DNA from: UBA4363 sp002393965
GTDB taxonomy: Bacteria > Bacteroidota > Bacteroidia > Bacteroidales > Paludibacteraceae
Assembly: GCA_946542925.1 (NCBI GenBank)
Contig: CAMNLA010000026.1
Coordinates: forward strand, 1 to 55,051
Length of the DNA stretch: 55,051 nucleotides
Reading direction: 5' to 3'
Below, one piece after another: positions 6,911-15,527 of this stretch (positions are counted from its first letter, which is position 1; each line of letters begins with the position of its first letter). The position numbers were made by a program, and so were the translations under genes. Below the pieces are notes generated by a model. That model saw only the letters and a list, made by a program, of their open reading frames with translations, was not told the DNA's origin and made no database searches.

Positions 6911-7179
6911 AAAAGTTTTTTTTCTGTTGAAAACGCCCTTATTTTCCGGTAAAGAAGCAGAAACGGGAGAACAGAAAGTACGAGAAAAAGAACGGGAGCA
7001 ACGAGATCCGAGCCTAAAAAAAGATAGAATGGAAACGGGACAATATAACGGCATGAAGCATCGTTATATATCAGGAATCATGATGGTGTGGTAAAAAGTC
7101 GCAGTGTTTTCTTGCATATTCAACGGAATATTTTAGAAGATTTAACGACAAAAAATAAGAAAAGGAGCAATTGGGGCAT

Positions 7180-7187
7180 TAAATTTG
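7180..7187 (+). promoter_or_regulatory. Likely -7 element of the Bat operon promoter
   Basis: TAAATTTG matches TAnnTTTG, 65 bp before the moxR start. No clear TTTG lies 19-21 bp upstream, so the -33 half is missing or degenerate. It is the best promoter candidate for the 8-kb operon that follows. Confidence 0.4.
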
Positions 7188-7252
7188 TAATTCAGAAAAA
7201 AATGTTGAAAAGCATAAAGAGACCAATCAAACTAAACAAGCTATAAGAAAAA

Positions 7253-8245
7253 ATGGAAATGGTAGATATTCGAGAACTGAATGAAAAGATAGAGAGGCAG
7301 AGTTCGTTTGTAGATGCGCTGACAATGGGTATGAACCGCTCGATTGTCGGTCAGAAACACCTGATTGAATCGTTGCTGATCGGTCTTTTGGCTGACGGTC
7401 ACATCCTGTTGGAGGGCGTTCCAGGCCTTGCGAAGACGATGGCCATCAAGACGCTGTCCAGTCTGATAGACGCTGACTTCAGCCGCATACAATTCACACC
7501 GGACCTGTTGCCGGCTGACGTCCTCGGTACGCTGATATACAGTCAGAAATCGGAGGAATTCATGATCAAGAAGGGTCCTATCTTTGCGAACTTCGTATTG
7601 GCGGACGAGATCAACAGAGCTCCAGCCAAGGTACAGAGTGCCTTGTTGGAAGCCATGCAGGAGCGTCAGGTATCCATCGGAGAAAACACCTATGCATTGC
7701 CGAGTCCGTTTCTGGTCCTTGCCACGCAGAACCCTATCGAACAAGAGGGAACCTATCCGTTGCCAGAGGCGCAGGTGGACCGATTCATGCTGAAGGTTGT
7801 CATTTCGTATCCGAATAAAGAAGAGGAGAAGCAGATCATGATGATGAACATGACGGAAGGACCGTCGAAGCTATCGCCGATCCTGAAGCCGGAAGACATC
7901 GTCCAAGCCCGGAATATCGTACGAGAGGTCTATATAGACGAGAAGATACAGAAATACATCGTTGACATCGTCTTTGCCACGCGAGCTCCGGAGGAGTATC
8001 ACCTGGATACGTTGAAGGGTCTTATCTCGTACGGCGGTTCGCCACGTGCGACCATCAACATGGCATTGGCTGCCAGAGCCTTGGCATTTGTCAAGCGCAG
8101 GGGATATGTCATACCGGAGGATGTCCGTGCGGTATGTTATGACGTGTTGCGTCACCGTATCGGACTGAGTTATGAGGCGGAGGCCAACAATGTCTCGAGT
8201 GAGGAAATCATCAGTCAGATATTGAATGCCGTAGAGGTTCCTTAA
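7253..8245 (+). CDS. MoxR-family AAA+ ATPase
   Basis: A 330-residue AAA+ ATPase. Visible motifs are Walker A GVPGLAKT (about residue 60), Walker B VLADEINRAPAKVQSALLEAM, the sensor/arginine-finger region ATQNPIEQEGTYPLPEAQVDRF, and the C-terminal lid with YGGSPRATINMALAARALA. MoxR proteins act as chaperones for VWA-domain partners, and here the gene leads an operon with a DUF58 protein and BatA/BatB, exactly such partners. The alternative in-frame ATG at 7259 would remove two residues. The DUF58 gene follows after 49 bp. Confidence 0.92.
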   Translation: MEMVDIRELNEKIERQSSFVDALTMGMNRSIVGQKHLIESLLIGLLADGHILLEGVPGLAKTMAIKTLSSLIDADFSRIQFTPDLLPADVLGTLIYSQKSEEFMIKKGPIFANFVLADEINRAPAKVQSALLEAMQERQVSIGENTYALPSPFLVLATQNPIEQEGTYPLPEAQVDRFMLKVVISYPNKEEEKQIMMMNMTEGPSKLSPILKPEDIVQARNIVREVYIDEKIQKYIVDIVFATRAPEEYHLDTLKGLISYGGSPRATINMALAARALAFVKRRGYVIPEDVRAVCYDVLRHRIGLSYEAEANNVSSEEIISQILNAVEVP

Positions 8246-8294
8246 AGCACGGCAAGAGAGAAAATCCTAAGAATAATCGGAGAAAACGGAAGAA

Positions 8295-9161
8295 ATGGAA
8301 ACGTCCGAATTGCTGAAACGGGTCCGTCAGGTTGAGATTAAGACGCGGGGATTGTCCAATCACATCTTTGCCGGTCAGTACCATTCTGCCTTCAAGGGCA
8401 GGGGCATGACCTTTGCGGAGGTTCGGGAGTATGAATATGGGGATGACGTCCGGAACATAGACTGGAACGTCACGGCACGTTTTCACAAGCCACATGTCAA
8501 GCTGTTCGAGGAAGAGCGGGAGTTGACCGTGATGCTGCTTGTTGACGTGAGCGGGAGCGGTCAGTTCGGCACGCACGGGACGACCAAGAAAGACCTGATG
8601 ACCGAGATTGCTGCTACGTTGGCTTTCTCGACGATTCAGAACAACGACAAGGTGGGTGTTGTGTTATTCTCCGATGAAATAGAGAAATACATACCGCCCC
8701 AGAAGGGTCGGAAGCACGTGTTACGCATCATCCGCGAGTTGTTGAACTTCGAAGCCAGGAGTCGGGGGACCGACCTCTCCAAGGCCCTTCAATTCTTCTC
8801 AAACGTACAGAAGAAGCGATCGACTGCCTTTCTGATTTCAGACTTTGTGAGTAGAGGATTTGATGATGCGCTGATGGTCGCCTCGCGGAAGCATGACCTC
8901 ATAGCCCTACAGGTCTATGACCAGATGGAGCGTGAACTTCCGGAAGTGGGGCTGATGCGTCTGAAAGACTCGGAAACGGGAGAAGAGATGTGGGTTGACA
9001 CGGACGACCGGAGTGTGCGTCTTCAGTTCCAGAACTGGTGGATGGAAGAAACGGAGAATCTGAAGCGTCTGTTCATCAAAAACGGGATTGACCACATCTC
9101 CATTGGTACGGGAGAGGACTATGTCCGTGCGATGATACAACTCTTTAAGATGAGAAATTGA
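8295..9161 (+). CDS. DUF58 / VWA-like protein of the Bat operon
   Basis: A 288-residue soluble protein. The first ~80 residues contain the DUF58 hallmark (GRGMTFAEVREYEYGDDVRNIDWN followed by TARFHKPHVKLFEEERE, shown in parts). A von Willebrand A-like fold follows with a MIDAS motif DVSGS near residue 85 and FLISDFVS later. There is no signal peptide or membrane helix. Family members pair with MoxR ATPases. Its stop codon overlaps or abuts the next gene's start, indicating coupling. Confidence 0.92.
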   Translation: METSELLKRVRQVEIKTRGLSNHIFAGQYHSAFKGRGMTFAEVREYEYGDDVRNIDWNVTARFHKPHVKLFEEERELTVMLLVDVSGSGQFGTHGTTKKDLMTEIAATLAFSTIQNNDKVGVVLFSDEIEKYIPPQKGRKHVLRIIRELLNFEARSRGTDLSKALQFFSNVQKKRSTAFLISDFVSRGFDDALMVASRKHDLIALQVYDQMERELPEVGLMRLKDSETGEEMWVDTDDRSVRLQFQNWWMEETENLKRLFIKNGIDHISIGTGEDYVRAMIQLFKMRN

Positions 9162-9166
9162 AAAAA

Positions 9167-10141
9167 ATGAAAAGATACATAGCAAGCCTATTGACCCTCA
9201 TCGTCGTCACGTCGTCCTATGCGTCGCAGGTGACTGTCTCGGCACGGATTGACTCCACGTCGATGTTGATCGGTCAGCAGACGCGCCTTCACCTGCAAAC
9301 CGTCAAGGAAGCGGGTGACAACGTTGCCTTTCCGTTGTTGAAAGACACCATCACGGAGGGGTTGGAGGTCGTGGCGTTGCTGAAGCCAGACACTCAGCGG
9401 CTCTCCTCCGGACAGTTACAGATAACGGAAGACGTCATTGTGACCGGCTTTGACTCGGCATTGGTTCTGATTCCGCCATTCACATTCTTTGTCAACGGAG
9501 ATTCGATGCAGACAGAGCCCTTGTCCATCAAGATCAACACGGTGGAAGTCGATACGTTGAAAAACGACATCAAGGACATCCGTCCGGTCTATTCCATGCC
9601 GATTCAATGGGGCAGAATCATCCTGTACGTCCTGTTGGCGTTGGCCTTGATTGCCGGTGGGTATTTTGCTTACCGTTATTGGAAGAATCGCAGGAAAGGT
9701 GCAGTCGTAAAAGACGAGGAGGAGGTGCCGGTAGATCCATACACGTATGCCATTGACAATCTGAACCGCATCAAATCGGAAAAGGTATGGCAGCAGGGTA
9801 AGGTCAAGGAGTTCTATACGGACGTAACTGGTGTCTTGCGTCAATATCTTCAGTACCGTTATCGAATAGATGCGATGGAGATGACGTCGGAACAGATCGT
9901 AGAAGCCTTCTCCCGTTCGTCGGAGGGGAAAGACGGAGAATCGACCGTTCTTATCCGTAAGATTCTCGAATTGTCTGATTTGGTGAAATTCGCCAAATGG
10001 ACACCGACATTCAATGAACATGAAATAGCCTTGAGCGAAGCGTATGATTTCGTCGAGCACACGAAGCAGATCCTGCAGGAGGTAGAGGAAGCCGGGGAAA
10101 AGGCAGGAGAGCGGGGCAATGAAGAAAGGAGAAACGCATGA
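9167..10141 (+). CDS. Bat-operon membrane protein with N-terminal signal sequence
   Basis: I place the start at ATG 9167 (324 residues); an in-frame TTG at 9158 would add three residues and overlap the DUF58 stop. A signal peptide (MKRYIASLLTLIVVTSSYAS) leads a ~120-residue beta-rich extracytoplasmic domain resembling the ends of BatD proteins. One transmembrane helix follows (IILYVLLALALIAGGYFAYRYW) and then a helical cytoplasmic tail (KVKEFYTDVTGVLRQYLQYR) of the DUF4381-like type. It sits between DUF58 and batA, where Bacteroidales Bat operons normally carry one such gene, and overlaps batA by 4 bp. Function unknown. Confidence 0.82.
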   Translation: MKRYIASLLTLIVVTSSYASQVTVSARIDSTSMLIGQQTRLHLQTVKEAGDNVAFPLLKDTITEGLEVVALLKPDTQRLSSGQLQITEDVIVTGFDSALVLIPPFTFFVNGDSMQTEPLSIKINTVEVDTLKNDIKDIRPVYSMPIQWGRIILYVLLALALIAGGYFAYRYWKNRRKGAVVKDEEEVPVDPYTYAIDNLNRIKSEKVWQQGKVKEFYTDVTGVLRQYLQYRYRIDAMEMTSEQIVEAFSRSSEGKDGESTVLIRKILELSDLVKFAKWTPTFNEHEIALSEAYDFVEHTKQILQEVEEAGEKAGERGNEERRNA

Positions 10142-11124
10142 CATTCTATCATCCATCCATACTGTTGTTACTGTTGTTGCTGATACCGATCGTGTGGTGG
10201 TATGTGCGTCATCAGAGTCATAAAGAGATGTCGTTTCGCAGTTCGACGGTAGAGCCGTTCAAGGGTATCCGTCCGACGTTGCGCACGCGACTTCGTCATC
10301 TACCCTTCGTCCTGCGCATGGTTGCGTTGGCGATGCTGATCATTGCGTTGGCGCGTCCACAGTCGTCATTCAGTTGGCAGAACCGCACCAAAGAGGGAAT
10401 CGACATCCTATTAAGCATGGACGTATCGCCGTCGATGTTAGCCACGGACCTGAAGCCGAACCGATTGGAGGCTGCCAAGACCGTAGCGACGGAATTCATC
10501 CGCAACCGTCCGGACGACAATATCGGATTAGTTCTGTTTTCGGGTGAGAGTTTCCTGTACTGTCCTCTGACCAACGACCATTCGCAGTTGATTTCGCTGA
10601 TGAGTTCGGCGAGTTTTGATCTGATAGGGGTTGACGGAACCGCCATTGGTCTGGGTTTGGGCAATGCCGTCAGTCGATTGAAGACCAGTCAAGCCAAATC
10701 GAAAGTCGTGATTCTATTGACAGACGGCACGAACAACTCGGGAGACATCTCGCCGGAGACGGCTGCTGACATTGCTGCTGCGATGGGTGTGAGGGTCTAT
10801 GCGATTGGAGTCGGTACACGAGGCAAGGCGATGATGCCGATGGATACGCCAATCGGCATCCAGTATGTGCCCATGGAAGTAGATATCGATGAGGGCATGC
10901 TGAAATCAATAGCCCGGAAAACGGGAGGCAAATACTTCAGAGCGACGGACAACCAATCGTTGCAGTCTATCTACGCCGAAATCGACAAAATGGAAAAGAC
11001 GAAGTTGGAAGTCCGTGATTTCAGCAAGAAAAACGAGGCATACCTGCCGTTTGCCTTGTTGGCGTTGTTCTGTCTATTGAGTGAGATTATCCTGCGGAAG
11101 ACGTGGTTGAACCGCATGCCATAG
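10138..11124 (+). CDS. batA: BatA, VWA-domain aerotolerance protein
   Basis: A 328-residue inner membrane protein. An N-terminal helix (ILLLLLLLIPIVWWYV), a second helix around residues 55-75 (LRMVALAMLIIALARPQ) and a C-terminal helix (FALLALFCLLSEIILR) frame a von Willebrand A domain. The domain's MIDAS is DVSPS, with DGTNNSGD and the conserved threonine in DGTAIG visible. Bat proteins are associated with oxygen tolerance in Bacteroides and with envelope stress elsewhere; the molecular activity is unsettled. The gene overlaps its upstream neighbour by 4 bp and is 39 bp from batB. Confidence 0.92.
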   Translation: MTFYHPSILLLLLLLIPIVWWYVRHQSHKEMSFRSSTVEPFKGIRPTLRTRLRHLPFVLRMVALAMLIIALARPQSSFSWQNRTKEGIDILLSMDVSPSMLATDLKPNRLEAAKTVATEFIRNRPDDNIGLVLFSGESFLYCPLTNDHSQLISLMSSASFDLIGVDGTAIGLGLGNAVSRLKTSQAKSKVVILLTDGTNNSGDISPETAADIAAAMGVRVYAIGVGTRGKAMMPMDTPIGIQYVPMEVDIDEGMLKSIARKTGGKYFRATDNQSLQSIYAEIDKMEKTKLEVRDFSKKNEAYLPFALLALFCLLSEIILRKTWLNRMP

Positions 11125-11163
11125 GGGAATCCGAGAAAAAGAAAGAAAAATAAAGAAAGCGAT

Positions 11164-12198
11164 ATGTTTCGATTTGCGAGTCCTGAGTTTCTGTACCTAC
11201 TGATAATCATTCCCATGCTTATCGGCCTTCATCTATTGGATCTACGTCGAAGGAGGGGGAAGATGGACCGGATGGGAGAGAGGAAACTGGTGAAGCAGAT
11301 GTCGCCGGACTATTCCGGGAAGCGAAGGGACTTGAAATATATCCTACTGACGGTTGCCGTCCTATTCTGTATTCTACTGCTTGCGCGTCCGCAGTTCGGT
11401 TCGAAAGTAGACACGGTGCATCGTCAGGGAGCCGAGGTCATTGTTGCGTTGGACGTTTCCAACTCGATGAATGCCACGGACATAGAGCCGAGCCGGATAG
11501 AGCATGCCAAGCGTATCGTGGAGCAGTTGATGGACAAGATGGAGAACGACAAAGTCGGTTTGATTGTCTTTGCGGGCAATGCCTACGTTCAGATACCGAT
11601 CACCAGTGATTTTGTCTCGGCGAAAATGTTCATGTCCTCCATTTCGACGTCGATGGTTGCGACGCAGGGAACAGCGATAGGAGCAGCGATAGACATGGCT
11701 CGAAACTCCTTTGGCATGAGGGGAGAAGAGCGGAAAGGGAAAGTCGGTCGCAGCATCATCGTCGTCACAGACGGAGAGAACCATGAGGACGATGCGACAG
11801 CGGCGGCGAAGCGTGCGGTAGGAGATGAGATCATCGTGAACGTGATCGGCATAGGCAGTCCTCAGGGCGCTCCCGTGCCGGAAGAGGGGACGCAGTCCTT
11901 CAAGAAAGACGCGAACGGTCAGACGGTCATTTCGAAACTGAACGAAGCGATGTGTGCGGAGATAGCCAAGGCGGGTAATGGAATCTACGTTCGGGCGGAC
12001 GGATCGGACCATGCGCAGAAAGTGATAGGGAAGGCCATCGATTCGATTGCCAAATCGAACGTAGAATCGAAGATTTATTCGGAATATGACGAGCAATTCC
12101 AATGGGTAATCGTCGTTGTGTTGCTATTGCTCATAGTGGAGTTATTCGTCTCGGAGCGTAAAAACAAGTGGTTTGACAACATAAAACTATTCGGATGA
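11164..12198 (+). CDS. batB: BatB, VWA-domain aerotolerance protein
   Basis: A 344-residue paralogue of BatA with the same plan: an N-terminal membrane helix (FLYLLIIIPMLIGLHLL), a second helix (YILLTVAVLFCILLLARPQFG), a VWA domain with MIDAS DVSNSMNATD and VVTDGENHED, and a C-terminal helix (VIVVVLLLLIVELFV). BatA and BatB probably form a membrane complex with MoxR (inference from family context). It overlaps batC by 4 bp. Confidence 0.93.
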   Translation: MFRFASPEFLYLLIIIPMLIGLHLLDLRRRRGKMDRMGERKLVKQMSPDYSGKRRDLKYILLTVAVLFCILLLARPQFGSKVDTVHRQGAEVIVALDVSNSMNATDIEPSRIEHAKRIVEQLMDKMENDKVGLIVFAGNAYVQIPITSDFVSAKMFMSSISTSMVATQGTAIGAAIDMARNSFGMRGEERKGKVGRSIIVVTDGENHEDDATAAAKRAVGDEIIVNVIGIGSPQGAPVPEEGTQSFKKDANGQTVISKLNEAMCAEIAKAGNGIYVRADGSDHAQKVIGKAIDSIAKSNVESKIYSEYDEQFQWVIVVVLLLLIVELFVSERKNKWFDNIKLFG

Positions 12199-12875
12199 TG
12201 AAACGATGGACAGTACTGTTGCTAACGGGGCTTTTTGCCGGATGTAGCGTGTGTCATGCCCAGAAAGAGGGGTCGCACGTCAAAGCCGGAAACCGTCAAT
12301 ATGAGAAAGAGCGATATCAGGAGGCCGAGATTGAATATCGTCGCGGATTGGGGAAGAATGCCAACAGTTTTGAGTCGCAGTTCAACCTTGGGAATGCCCT
12401 GTACAAGCAGAATAAATACCAAGAGGCGGCAGAGGCCTACCTGAAAGCATCGGAAAAGATACAACACGGGAATACCGAAGCCAAAGAGAAAATAGCGAAC
12501 AGTTTTTATAACTTAGGCAATGCGCTGTACAGGCAGCGTGATTACAAGAACAGCATTGCCGCCTATCAGAATGCCTTGCGTCTGAATCCTCAGGACGACG
12601 AAGCCCGCTTCAACCTTGCCCTTGCCAAGAAGCACATGAAACAATCGTCCAGTCAGCAGCAGAAGCAGCAGAAGCAGCAGCAACAGCAGCAACAGAACAA
12701 TCAGCAGGACAACAAGAAAGACCAGGAGAAAGAGCGAGAGCAAGAGCAAGAGAACAAGATGTCGAAAGAACAGGCGGAGCAGATACTCGATGCCTTGATG
12801 GAAGACGAGAAAGACCTGCAGAAGAAAGTAAAACGAAACACGACGAAGAAAAAAAGACTGGAAAAAGACTGGTAA
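12195..12875 (+). CDS. batC: BatC, TPR protein with Gln-rich tail
   Basis: A 226-residue protein with a lipoprotein-like signal (LLLTGLFAGCSVCHAQ, possible lipobox LFAGC). About three tetratricopeptide repeats follow (GNRQYEKERYQEAEIEYRRG, NLGNALYKQNKYQEAAEAYL, NLGNALYRQRDYKNSIAAYQ). A glutamine-rich, highly charged tail begins near residue 150. The Gln stretch is encoded by a CAG/CAA run at about 12654-12715 and could vary in length by slippage. TPRs suggest a scaffold for the Bat complex. batD starts on the base after its stop. Confidence 0.9.
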   Translation: MMKRWTVLLLTGLFAGCSVCHAQKEGSHVKAGNRQYEKERYQEAEIEYRRGLGKNANSFESQFNLGNALYKQNKYQEAAEAYLKASEKIQHGNTEAKEKIANSFYNLGNALYRQRDYKNSIAAYQNALRLNPQDDEARFNLALAKKHMKQSSSQQQKQQKQQQQQQQNNQQDNKKDQEKEREQEQENKMSKEQAEQILDALMEDEKDLQKKVKRNTTKKKRLEKDW

Positions 12876-14720
12876 ATGAAAGACTGGAAACGATATATCA
12901 TCACAGCCATAGTTGCTACGTACGCAGCCGTGAGTGTCACCGCCGCGTCGTTCAAAGCCGTGGTCAATGGAGGAACGACCGTTGTCGTTGGCAAGCCGTT
13001 CAAGGTCAGCTATATCCTGAACGAGAAAGAGGGTCGTGGATTCAGTGGTCCTTCGTTCGGAGAGATGGACGTCCTGGCAGGTCCGTACCGGTCGGTCAGC
13101 ACGAGTCTATCCATCATCAACGGTCAGGCGACCTCATCGTATCAGGAGACCTACACGTACACCCTCATGCCGCAAAAGACCGGCACCTTCAAGATAGGAG
13201 CAGCGAGCATCCAGCTAAACGGTTCCCGTCTTCTTTCCAATGCCCTGACAATCCATGTCGTCGCCAATAATCAGGGCAGCACAGGAACGCAGGGAGGCGG
13301 ATCGGCGTCGTCATCGCGTCATCGCAGTCCGGCAGGAAAGACCGTGGCGGAGCAGCTCTCAAACCTGAACATTTTCGTGAGAGCGATACCGACCAAGCAG
13401 AGACTGTATGAGCAAGACTGTCTGGTGTTGACCTACAAACTCTATTCGCTCTCGGAGGTCATCCGTATAACCAACGTAAAAGTGCCTCATTTCAACGGGT
13501 TTGTGAAGCAGGAGATTTCGCAGCCGAGCACGATACAGTTGGGCATGGAAGAATATAACGGAAAGACCTACTCGACTGCCGTCCTGTATCAAGCCATCCT
13601 CTATCCTCAGCAGAGCGGAGACTTGCATATAGAGCCGATGAAATTTGACCTGGTTGTACGGGTGAATACGGGATTGGAGAGCCACAGTTTCTTCAATTCG
13701 ATATACAGTTATGAGAACAGGGAGAAAACGGTAACAGCCCCATCGCTGACCATTCACGTGGACAAGTTGCCAGGAAACAAGCCACAGGGATATTCCGGCG
13801 GAGTGGGAACGTTCCAAATCCAATCCTCGATTTCATCGCAGGAAGTCAATGAGAACGAGCCTATCACACTTACTTACAGACTATCCGGAACCGGAAACCT
13901 CAAGTTGATCAAAAATCCGAAGGTTGATTTTCCTGCTGACTTTGAGACGTACGACCCCAAGATTGAGAACGCCTTCAAGAACACTCAGAACGGCGTATCC
14001 GGGAATAAGACAGTAGAATACCTATTGATTCCACGCAGTGCGGGTGACTTCGTCATTCCGGGTTATTCATTCTCTTATTTCGACATTGGTTCGGGGACGT
14101 ACAAGACCATCCGAACTCCGGAATACAAGATTCACGTGAACAAAGGCAAAGGCGGCAGCGGCAAGATCGGCAACTATGCGGAGCAGGAGCGTCTGAAAGT
14201 CCTGGGTAATGACATACGTTATATCCATACAGACGAGTTGAGCGTCCAGAGAGAGCAGCGTTTCCTCTTCGGCAGCATTGCTTATTGGCTATGGTTATTG
14301 ATTCCTATTACAGTATCGATTGCGGCGATTGCATATATCCGCAGGGAGAAGAAAGAAAATGCGGACGAGAAAGTCCGTAAATCAAAGAAAGCGCATAAGC
14401 AGGCGGTCAAGAGGCTGAAGAACGCTAAGAGACATTTAGAAAACAACGAAAAAGAAGCCTTCTATCAGGACATTCTGCGGACCATGTGGGGTTATCTGAG
14501 TGACAAACTGAGTGTACCCGTCTCTGAGTTGACGAAAGAAAACGTCCGGGAGAAGTTGGAAGAAAGAAACGTCGGAGAAGACATCATCCGATCCTTTATG
14601 GACGTGATAGAAACGTGTGAACTGGCTCAATACTCGCCATCGGCGGGAGAGGGGATGAACTCCGTCTATGAGTCAGCCGTCGATACGATATCCAAATTGC
14701 AGGAGGGGATACAGAAATGA
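12876..14720 (+). CDS. batD: BatD, large oxygen-tolerance protein
   Basis: A 614-residue protein with a signal peptide (YIITAIVATYAAVSVTAAS) and a long periplasmic part of repeated immunoglobulin-like beta domains (VNGGTTVVVGKPFKVSYIL at the start; QSSISSQEVNENEPITLTYR in the middle, shown in parts). A transmembrane helix near residues 467-490 (IAYWLWLLIPITVSIAAIAY) is followed by a lysine-rich helical cytoplasmic domain. This layout is that of BatD (oxygen tolerance) proteins. It is directly adjacent to batC and overlaps batE by 4 bp. Confidence 0.92.
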   Translation: MKDWKRYIITAIVATYAAVSVTAASFKAVVNGGTTVVVGKPFKVSYILNEKEGRGFSGPSFGEMDVLAGPYRSVSTSLSIINGQATSSYQETYTYTLMPQKTGTFKIGAASIQLNGSRLLSNALTIHVVANNQGSTGTQGGGSASSSRHRSPAGKTVAEQLSNLNIFVRAIPTKQRLYEQDCLVLTYKLYSLSEVIRITNVKVPHFNGFVKQEISQPSTIQLGMEEYNGKTYSTAVLYQAILYPQQSGDLHIEPMKFDLVVRVNTGLESHSFFNSIYSYENREKTVTAPSLTIHVDKLPGNKPQGYSGGVGTFQIQSSISSQEVNENEPITLTYRLSGTGNLKLIKNPKVDFPADFETYDPKIENAFKNTQNGVSGNKTVEYLLIPRSAGDFVIPGYSFSYFDIGSGTYKTIRTPEYKIHVNKGKGGSGKIGNYAEQERLKVLGNDIRYIHTDELSVQREQRFLFGSIAYWLWLLIPITVSIAAIAYIRREKKENADEKVRKSKKAHKQAVKRLKNAKRHLENNEKEAFYQDILRTMWGYLSDKLSVPVSELTKENVREKLEERNVGEDIIRSFMDVIETCELAQYSPSAGEGMNSVYESAVDTISKLQEGIQK

Positions 14721-15505
14721 GCAGATACAAGAACATCATCATCGTGCTGTGTGTATTCGTCCAGGCATCAGTGACAGCCGTAGCGTCGTCGGATGACCGA
14801 AGTGACGTCTCTATACAGCGAGAGCATGAAGCCGCGGTAGAACAATATAAAGAGGGCAACTATGAAGTAGCGGCCGCAAAATACGAGATGTTGATTGCGC
14901 AGGGCTGTCATACGGCAGACCTTTATTATAACCTCGGAAACTGCTACTATAAGAGCAATGACATTGCCCGATCAATCCTGAACTACGAGCGAGCGTTGCT
15001 GTACGCTCCCAGCATGGAAGACGCCAGGCACAACCTGTTGCTTGCCAATGCGAAGAAAAAAGACAAGGTCGAAGAGGTGGGCGAATTCTTCCTGACGGAA
15101 AAGAAAGAAGCGCTATCGAACTGTCTGAGCAGTAATGGTTGGGCCGTGATGAGCATCGTATGTAACCTACTGATGTTAGCCTGCCTGTTGTGTTACTTCT
15201 ACTACCGAAAAAGACTGTACCGTCAGATAGGATTCTGGGGTGCAGGAGTCTTTCTCCTGCTGCTCTGTCTCTCGACAGAGATGTCGCGAACGCAGAAGCG
15301 CAAGTTTGAGAATCGGGAATATGCCATCGTGATGTCGCCGAGTGTGACGGTCTCCAGTACACCTGATGAACAGGGAGAAAACCTTGTCGTGATGCATGAA
15401 GGAATAAAGGTAAAAGTCAAGAGCCGACTGGGCAAATGGGTTGAGGTGAGACTGCCGAACGGTACCATCGGCTGGATACAGGAGACAGACATAGAAATCA
15501 TATAG
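14717..15505 (+). CDS. batE: BatE, TPR and SH3-like membrane protein
   Basis: A 262-residue protein. A signal sequence (NIIIVLCVFVQASVTAVAS) is followed by two or so TPR motifs (EQYKEGNYEVAAAKYEMLIA, YNLGNCYYKSNDIARSILNY). Two membrane helices follow (VMSIVCNLLMLACLLCYFYY and IGFWGAGVFLLLLCLS). A C-terminal SH3-like domain ends the protein (VTVSSTPDEQGENLVVMHEG then KVKSRLGKWVEVRLPNG). It is the last Bat gene; ligA begins 22 bp later and may be cotranscribed, as no terminator is visible between them. Confidence 0.9.
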   Translation: MSRYKNIIIVLCVFVQASVTAVASSDDRSDVSIQREHEAAVEQYKEGNYEVAAAKYEMLIAQGCHTADLYYNLGNCYYKSNDIARSILNYERALLYAPSMEDARHNLLLANAKKKDKVEEVGEFFLTEKKEALSNCLSSNGWAVMSIVCNLLMLACLLCYFYYRKRLYRQIGFWGAGVFLLLLCLSTEMSRTQKRKFENREYAIVMSPSVTVSSTPDEQGENLVVMHEGIKVKVKSRLGKWVEVRLPNGTIGWIQETDIEII

Positions 15506-15527
15506 AAATAAAAAACAGTCAAAGGGG

